Source: Bacillota bacterium (GTDB lineage Bacteria; Bacillota; Clostridia; Lachnospirales; Lachnospiraceae). From it: a DNA stretch of 64,000 bases. Below the pieces are notes generated by a model. It did not search any database. It worked only from the letters and a program-made list of their open reading frames with translations, and was not told the origin of the DNA. The stretch is from assembly GCA_023423045.1 (NCBI GenBank), contig JAFAGA010000083.1, positions 1 through 64,000 of the forward strand, given 5' to 3'. Position numbers and translations under genes: made by a program. Positions 60,018 through 64,000 of this stretch are shown in pieces; within the stretch, counting starts at the first letter, position 1; every line of letters begins with the position of its first letter.

Positions 60018-60869
60018 CTACACCCCCAAAAACTGTGGACGGAAATTTATGATAACATCCAATAATTCCAAGTTCGCCGATGCATCATAGCGAAGATTAT
60101 TCATGCCGGGTTCTAACTGAAAGAAATTAGAGGATGTATCTAATAAATAAAAGGCGTTGCTTTCTGTACCATTTATGATGCTTATTACTCTTTTTTCAGC
60201 AAAGTGAGTGTATATATGATATTCATCCCCATTATTCATTGTTGTAAGAATTCTTATATACTCACCAGTATCCATAAGTAGAAGCTCTGGATTAGTAACT
60301 GGCCCTAATGCTCTAAATATAACTTCACAACCACAAGGTACATCTCCGAAATTATCCACTGCAATGATCTGACTTGGCTGTCTCATCCCAAACTCGATGC
60401 CTTCCTCCGGTATCTCTAATTCAAACTCTAGCAAAGGCTCCCAAGAAGCAAGGTCATGCCATACATCATCCAAGGTTTCAAAGAACGGGTTTGGACAAAG
60501 AAGGCTTATAAAGAAATTTGGTATTCTCTGTCTTGAAGAAACTGATAAAACAGCCTCCTCAACAACGCATGAGATTTGTCTTTCACGGTATCTTATTACT
60601 CCCGACTTCTTAGGACTGAATAATCTTAGGAAGCTTTTACGCAACTCATATGCTTCATCCGGTGTATTTGCTATAATTGTGCCCTCTAATATAATGTTTC
60701 GCATATCCATCGTAGATGACACATAAAAAGCACCATCCTGTTCCGGTGCCTTGAAAGTGTTAACAGTCTGGCGTATGTTTCCTGTACCATCTATCTTGCT
60801 AATGAAAAATGGACGGCTTTGATTAAGACTGATACTTTCGCCACTTGAGTTGATATAGGTAACTTCCAT
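60018..60869 (-). CDS. Distal tail protein (Dit)
   Basis: Hub protein that joins the tail tube to the tip, 283 residues from ATG 60869 (MEVTYINSSGESISLNQSRP); GGAGGG lies six bases upstream, and an ATG two codons earlier touches it. Motifs RNIILEGTIIANTPDEAYEL, LRLFSPKKSGVIRYRERQIS and SLLCPNPFFETLDD are characteristic of the phage tail family (Sipho_tail). It follows the tape measure gene by 13 bp. Confidence 0.92.
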   Translation of the reverse strand: MEVTYINSSGESISLNQSRPFFISKIDGTGNIRQTVNTFKAPEQDGAFYVSSTMDMRNIILEGTIIANTPDEAYELRKSFLRLFSPKKSGVIRYRERQISCVVEEAVLSVSSRQRIPNFFISLLCPNPFFETLDDVWHDLASWEPLLEFELEIPEEGIEFGMRQPSQIIAVDNFGDVPCGCEVIFRALGPVTNPELLLMDTGEYIRILTTMNNGDEYHIYTHFAEKRVISIINGTESNAFYLLDTSSNFFQLEPGMNNLRYDASANLELLDVIINFRPQFLGV

Positions 60870-60882
60870 AGCCATCCCTCCC

Positions 60883-63309
60883 TTAAAGTTCTAGTGACAG
60901 TTTGCGTGATAAGTTTTTAAACTCCCTAGACAATTCCTTTTCAGACAAAGCCTTAGGAGTCACTACAGAAATGTTTTGTGTAATACCTGCACCAGCAGCA
61001 CTCATACCACCCTGTCCTGCAATATTTCTGTAGTTCATATCAAAGCTTGTAGGTATCACATTTTGCATGTCTCTTGAAACAGTTTCCATTGCATCTTCAA
61101 ATCCCACACCAATGCCCTCGCCCATATTGCTTCCAAGACCTGCAAATAATTTTGATGGAGATGCAATACCAAAAAAGTTTTTAATTTTTGAAACCACATT
61201 TCCAAAGAACCCTGATATTTTATCCCATAACCACGCTCCAGCATCTGATATGCCCTGCCACAATCCTTTGATCAGATCACCGCCTACATCAGCCATATCA
61301 CTGAAATATTCTGAGAATGCATTAACCAGCCCATCAATAATCTGTGGTACTGCCTTTACTACTTCCACAATAATCTGTGGTAGATTTTCAATCAGCGCAA
61401 CCAACAATTGAACACCTGCTACAATGATCTGGTCGATGTTATCTACAATAGCACTAACTAATGAGGTTACGATCTTTGGAATCGCTGCTACAACCGTCGT
61501 AATAATTTGTGGTAATGCACGAATTAACGATACTAAAAGGCGGATGCCCGCGTCTATAATCATCGGAATGGAATCAATAACTGCATCTATAATATTGTCG
61601 ATGATTTCTGGAATTGCTTCCAATATTGCATCAATGATAGTAGGCAGTGCTGTTACTAATGAAGTCAATAATTGAATACCAGCATCAATAATCTGTGGAA
61701 TAGCTTCTATTAAAAAATCCACTACTGCTGAGATAATGGCTGGTAAAGCTAAAATAAGTTGTGGTATAGCTTCCACTAAGCCTTGTGCTAACCCTAGTAT
61801 CAATTGCAAAGCCGCATCTAGAATCAAGGGCAAGTTTTCAATCAGTCCTTGAACAATCTGTATAACAGCAGAAACTGCTGCGGGTATTAGCTGTGGTAAA
61901 GCTAAGCCAATACCCTCTACAAGTGTGGTTACAAGTTCAATTGCCGCATTTATGAGCAACGGAAGATTATCAATTAGCGCACCAACGATAGTCATTATCG
62001 CATCAACCGCTGCTGGAATTAGTTCAGGTAAGAGGTTCAAAATTGTTTCTAATACCTGGGTAAATATACTTGTAACTGTTTCAAGAAGCATTGGAAGCAA
62101 ATCTGCAACTGCTTCTAGAATCGCACCTGTTGCAGTCGGTAATGCGGTTACGATATTTTCTAAAACAGGTACGATGTTAGCAACAACCGCTTTGAACGCA
62201 TCTACAAGATTTTCCGTGAGGTTTGTCATGTCGGCATCAGCATTGCCGAGTCCTGCTGTAAAGGATCCAAGTGCGGCTTGAAGCAGACCGATGGAACCTG
62301 TGATTGTTTCAGTAGATTCACGCGCAAAGTTACCAGCATATTGCTCGGTGTTCTCAAAGAACATCTGCATTGCAACTTCAGCTTTTTCTGCTTGTGTAGC
62401 AGTACGCCATGTAAAATCAAGTCCTTTTGACAAAGCGTATGCTTCAATATTAGTAGCGTTCATGGCTACACCTAAGTTATCCATCATAGTAAAGTTGCCT
62501 TTTGCCGCACCTGTAACAGCTTCCATCGCAGAGGACATATCGATACCCATAACGGATGCCATGTCAGCAGCACGTTGCATTGCTTTTTCAGTCAACTCAA
62601 GGCTTTTCTGTTGTTTAATACCAGAACCTTGGAATAGTGCACCCATTTTGTTGGCGGTAGCAAGATACTCGCTTTGGGAAACACCAAGGTTTTTATAGGC
62701 TTCCTCACCAGTTTTCTGAATCGATGAAGCATATGCACCGAAAACTGCCTCTGAGCCACCCAGATTTTGCTCCAACTCACCAAATTGAGTAACCACTTCT
62801 TTGCCTAACTTAATAGCAGCGGCTCCTGCTGCAACAGCAACTGCACCCATTGCAACACCAATGCCACTTAATATGCCACCGAGCTTATCAAACTTGCCTC
62901 CAGCATCATCTGCACTTTTACCCGAGTCTTCAAGTTCATCTCCAAGATTATCTGCTTCGATTGTGGACTGCTCTAGTTCACGCTCCATACCATTAAGTTC
63001 TGCTTGCGCCTTATTAAGTTGTATTTGCCAGTTTTGTGTACGACGATCATTTTCACCAAAAGAGGAGGCAGCATTATCAAGGGCAGCCTTAAGGGTTGAA
63101 ATCTTATCTTTCTGTGCGTCAATCTCTTTATTCAGAACTGCATTCCGAGCGGTGACTGACTTTATGGATTTATCGTTTTTATCAAACTGACTGGTTACTA
63201 AAGACATTTCACTTCCTAGAACCTTAAAGGATTGATTGATTTCAGAAAGGGCCTTCTTAAATTCACGCTCTCCTTCAACGCCTATCTTTAATCCAAAATT
63301 GTCTGCCAT
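60883..63309 (-). CDS. Tape measure protein
   Basis: 808 residues; sets tail length and forms the channel for DNA delivery. An N-terminal coiled coil (about 25-130, VLNKEIDAQKDKISTLKAAL) precedes a hydrophobic Ala-rich segment (GIGVAMGAVAVAAGAAAIKL) and a long central region (about 365-700) built from many repeats of the type PQIIDAGIQLLTSLVTALP, giving a regular amphipathic/hydrophobic series. Near the C-terminus KNFFGIASPSKLFAGLGSNM is the family signature (phage-related minor tail protein). GGAGGTG lies upstream of ATG 63309. Confidence 0.95.
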   Translation of the reverse strand: MADNFGLKIGVEGEREFKKALSEINQSFKVLGSEMSLVTSQFDKNDKSIKSVTARNAVLNKEIDAQKDKISTLKAALDNAASSFGENDRRTQNWQIQLNKAQAELNGMERELEQSTIEADNLGDELEDSGKSADDAGGKFDKLGGILSGIGVAMGAVAVAAGAAAIKLGKEVVTQFGELEQNLGGSEAVFGAYASSIQKTGEEAYKNLGVSQSEYLATANKMGALFQGSGIKQQKSLELTEKAMQRAADMASVMGIDMSSAMEAVTGAAKGNFTMMDNLGVAMNATNIEAYALSKGLDFTWRTATQAEKAEVAMQMFFENTEQYAGNFARESTETITGSIGLLQAALGSFTAGLGNADADMTNLTENLVDAFKAVVANIVPVLENIVTALPTATGAILEAVADLLPMLLETVTSIFTQVLETILNLLPELIPAAVDAIMTIVGALIDNLPLLINAAIELVTTLVEGIGLALPQLIPAAVSAVIQIVQGLIENLPLILDAALQLILGLAQGLVEAIPQLILALPAIISAVVDFLIEAIPQIIDAGIQLLTSLVTALPTIIDAILEAIPEIIDNIIDAVIDSIPMIIDAGIRLLVSLIRALPQIITTVVAAIPKIVTSLVSAIVDNIDQIIVAGVQLLVALIENLPQIIVEVVKAVPQIIDGLVNAFSEYFSDMADVGGDLIKGLWQGISDAGAWLWDKISGFFGNVVSKIKNFFGIASPSKLFAGLGSNMGEGIGVGFEDAMETVSRDMQNVIPTSFDMNYRNIAGQGGMSAAGAGITQNISVVTPKALSEKELSREFKNLSRKLSLEL

Positions 63310-63323
63310 GCCATCACCTCCCC

Positions 63324-63898
63324 TTATATACCCGGTGGAATAATATCATCAATCGTCCGAGTTCTTCTTGGTTTCTCGATGCCGTGCCATTGCTTATGGC
63401 AGGTCCATAAATCAAAAAACAGTCCAATTGGCATGAGCCAGAACTCCTCTGCATCCATGCCCATCTGAACTGTTCCATAGTAATAAAGCCGGGTAAAGAC
63501 TTCAGTGTCTGTTACCCGACTTCCACGTTTTTTGGTGTTTCTTCTTCACTTTCCACATTTCGTTTTGTACCTTTAAACATAGCTTCTGTAATTGCGTTTT
63601 TATATTCTGCCAGATCAAACGGTGTGGTTAGGATTTCTACCTCTTCCTCAGTTAGCAATTCTTCTGGTGAATTTTTGTTTCTAAGATTTTGAATTAAGAT
63701 AGACTGGTTTGCAAGTATTGTAATTAACCATACAATCTCATCCAGTGCCATCTCGAAGTTTTCAGATTTCATCAACTTTTCACCAAGATTTTCAAGTCCG
63801 CCGTATCGACTAGCAATCGCCTTTGTAGCACGTGTAGTCAATATTAATTCATACTCTTTTCCACCAATATTGATTGCAGCACTTCTCTCATTATCCAT
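63324..63898 (-). CDS. Tail assembly chaperone GT (programmed -1 frameshift product)
   Basis: Reading the G gene to the slippery heptamer A AAA AAC (63527-63533, minus strand) and slipping back one base adds 67 codons, RGSRVTDTEVFTRLYYYG ... DDIIPPGI, ending at TAA 63324-63326. The frame has no internal stop, abuts the tape measure gene and reads like the T-part of lambda-type G/GT chaperones (MDAEEFWLMPIGLFFDLW). Predicted fusion: 191 residues. The heptamer is in the zero frame of G, as required. Confidence 0.88.
63512..63898 (-). CDS. Tail assembly chaperone G
   Basis: 128 residues, acidic: INIGGKEYELILTTRATKAI, then ASRYGGLENLGEKLMKSENF, ending ETPKNVEVG. It matches phage tail assembly chaperone (G-like) proteins that coat the tape measure before tube polymerisation. 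GGAGGAG lies upstream of ATG 63898. The A AAA AAC slip site near its 3' end allows a longer GT form. Confidence 0.9.
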   Translation of the reverse strand: MDNERSAAINIGGKEYELILTTRATKAIASRYGGLENLGEKLMKSENFEMALDEIVWLITILANQSILIQNLRNKNSPEELLTEEEVEILTTPFDLAEYKNAITEAMFKGTKRNVESEEETPKNVEVG

Positions 63899-63909
63899 GA
63901 TTTCTCCTC

Positions 63910-64000
63910 CTACGGTTCCGGTGTGTAGACTGGTTCATAAACTTCAGTGAACCAACCAGTGATAGTTGCAGCGGAGACACCTGCGTCGCCTTCGGTGACC
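63910..64000 (-). CDS. Major tail protein, C-terminal end (partial)
   Basis: An open frame enters from the right edge and ends at TAG 63910-63912: VTEGDAGVSAATITGWFTEV, then YEPVYTPEP. Position directly upstream of G and the Gly/Thr/Ala-rich Ig-like end fit a phage major tail tube protein. Only 29 residues are visible. Confidence 0.6.
   Translation of the reverse strand, partial: VTEGDAGVSAATITGWFTEVYEPVYTPEP

Larger units (their letters stand above)
45012..64000. mobile_element. Siphovirus-type prophage (left part; runs off the window)
   Basis: Contiguous phage-type genes: integrase module, lysin, holin, baseplate/fibre, Dit, tape measure, G/GT chaperone and the end of a major tail protein. 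The left boundary is uncertain. It could be at the comEC junction (44916), making the GTPases cargo, or in the short gap 46990-47139 beside the integrase. No matching att repeat can be seen because the right end is outside the window. Confidence 0.8.

Overview
The window comes from an endospore-forming, meso-DAP-type Gram-positive of the Clostridia, most likely family Lachnospiraceae. The evidence is the sigma-G/sigma-E/SpoIIGA trio directly downstream of ftsZ, a dcw cluster with SpoVD-like PBPs, the PASTA-kinase cluster, and a MurE carrying the DNPR motif. Assignments rest on reading translated motifs; no database search was run.

Region 1 (about 1-34,300) is ordinary core chromosome, almost all on the minus strand. 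Read 5' to 3' on that strand it runs murE, priA, def, fmt, a YugP-type zinc protease, rsmB, rlmN, stp, prkC, rsgA, rpe, thiN, ychF, lgt and a strong terminator. The dcw cluster follows from its own promoter and MraZ operator: mraZ, rsmH, ftsL, a PBP, spoVD, mraY, murD, ftsW, murA, ftsQ, ftsZ and a terminator. Last come spoIIGA, sigE and sigG. Together these make lipid II precursors, build the division septum, sense cell-wall fragments through PASTA domains and start sporulation. murC, murF and murG are absent, and murE sits far from the other mur genes. Non-ATG starts decide several genes: ftsZ, spoIIGA, rsgA and stp start at TTG, and rsmB at GTG.

Region 2 (about 34,300-45,010) is a scrambled accessory zone built on a wrecked comEC gene. 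Three comEC fragments lie at 34,294-34,437, 41,092-41,570 and 44,679-44,915. The last two meet exactly at one codon boundary (L|K) but lie in the wrong order for one interrupted gene. All three junctions carry the same terminal inverted repeat, and AACGAT-centred palindromes lie just inside. The 6.65-kb segment bounded by these repeats carries a CIRCE-controlled hsp20, a LysM protein with a degenerate GH18 domain, an XRE regulator, and an amidase plus SpoIID-like pair without signal peptides. It has no recognisable transposase. Outside it lie a DUF4143 ATPase, an unknown protein, and remnants of an antiporter and of a serine recombinase.

Region 3 (about 45,010-64,000) is one end of a siphovirus-type prophage or related element that runs off the right edge. 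It holds an overlapping pair of GTPases (one with a CFI-box-like tail), a four-gene recombination module (HTH/zinc protein, SHOCT-like protein and two large serine recombinases), an HNH-like gene on the plus strand, lysin, holin, baseplate and fibre genes, Dit, tape measure, and a G/GT tail chaperone with a canonical -1 slippery site. The best candidates for something undescribed are the GTPase pair at the element edge, the transposase-less repeat-bounded island inside comEC, and the signal-peptide-less wall-hydrolase set it carries.
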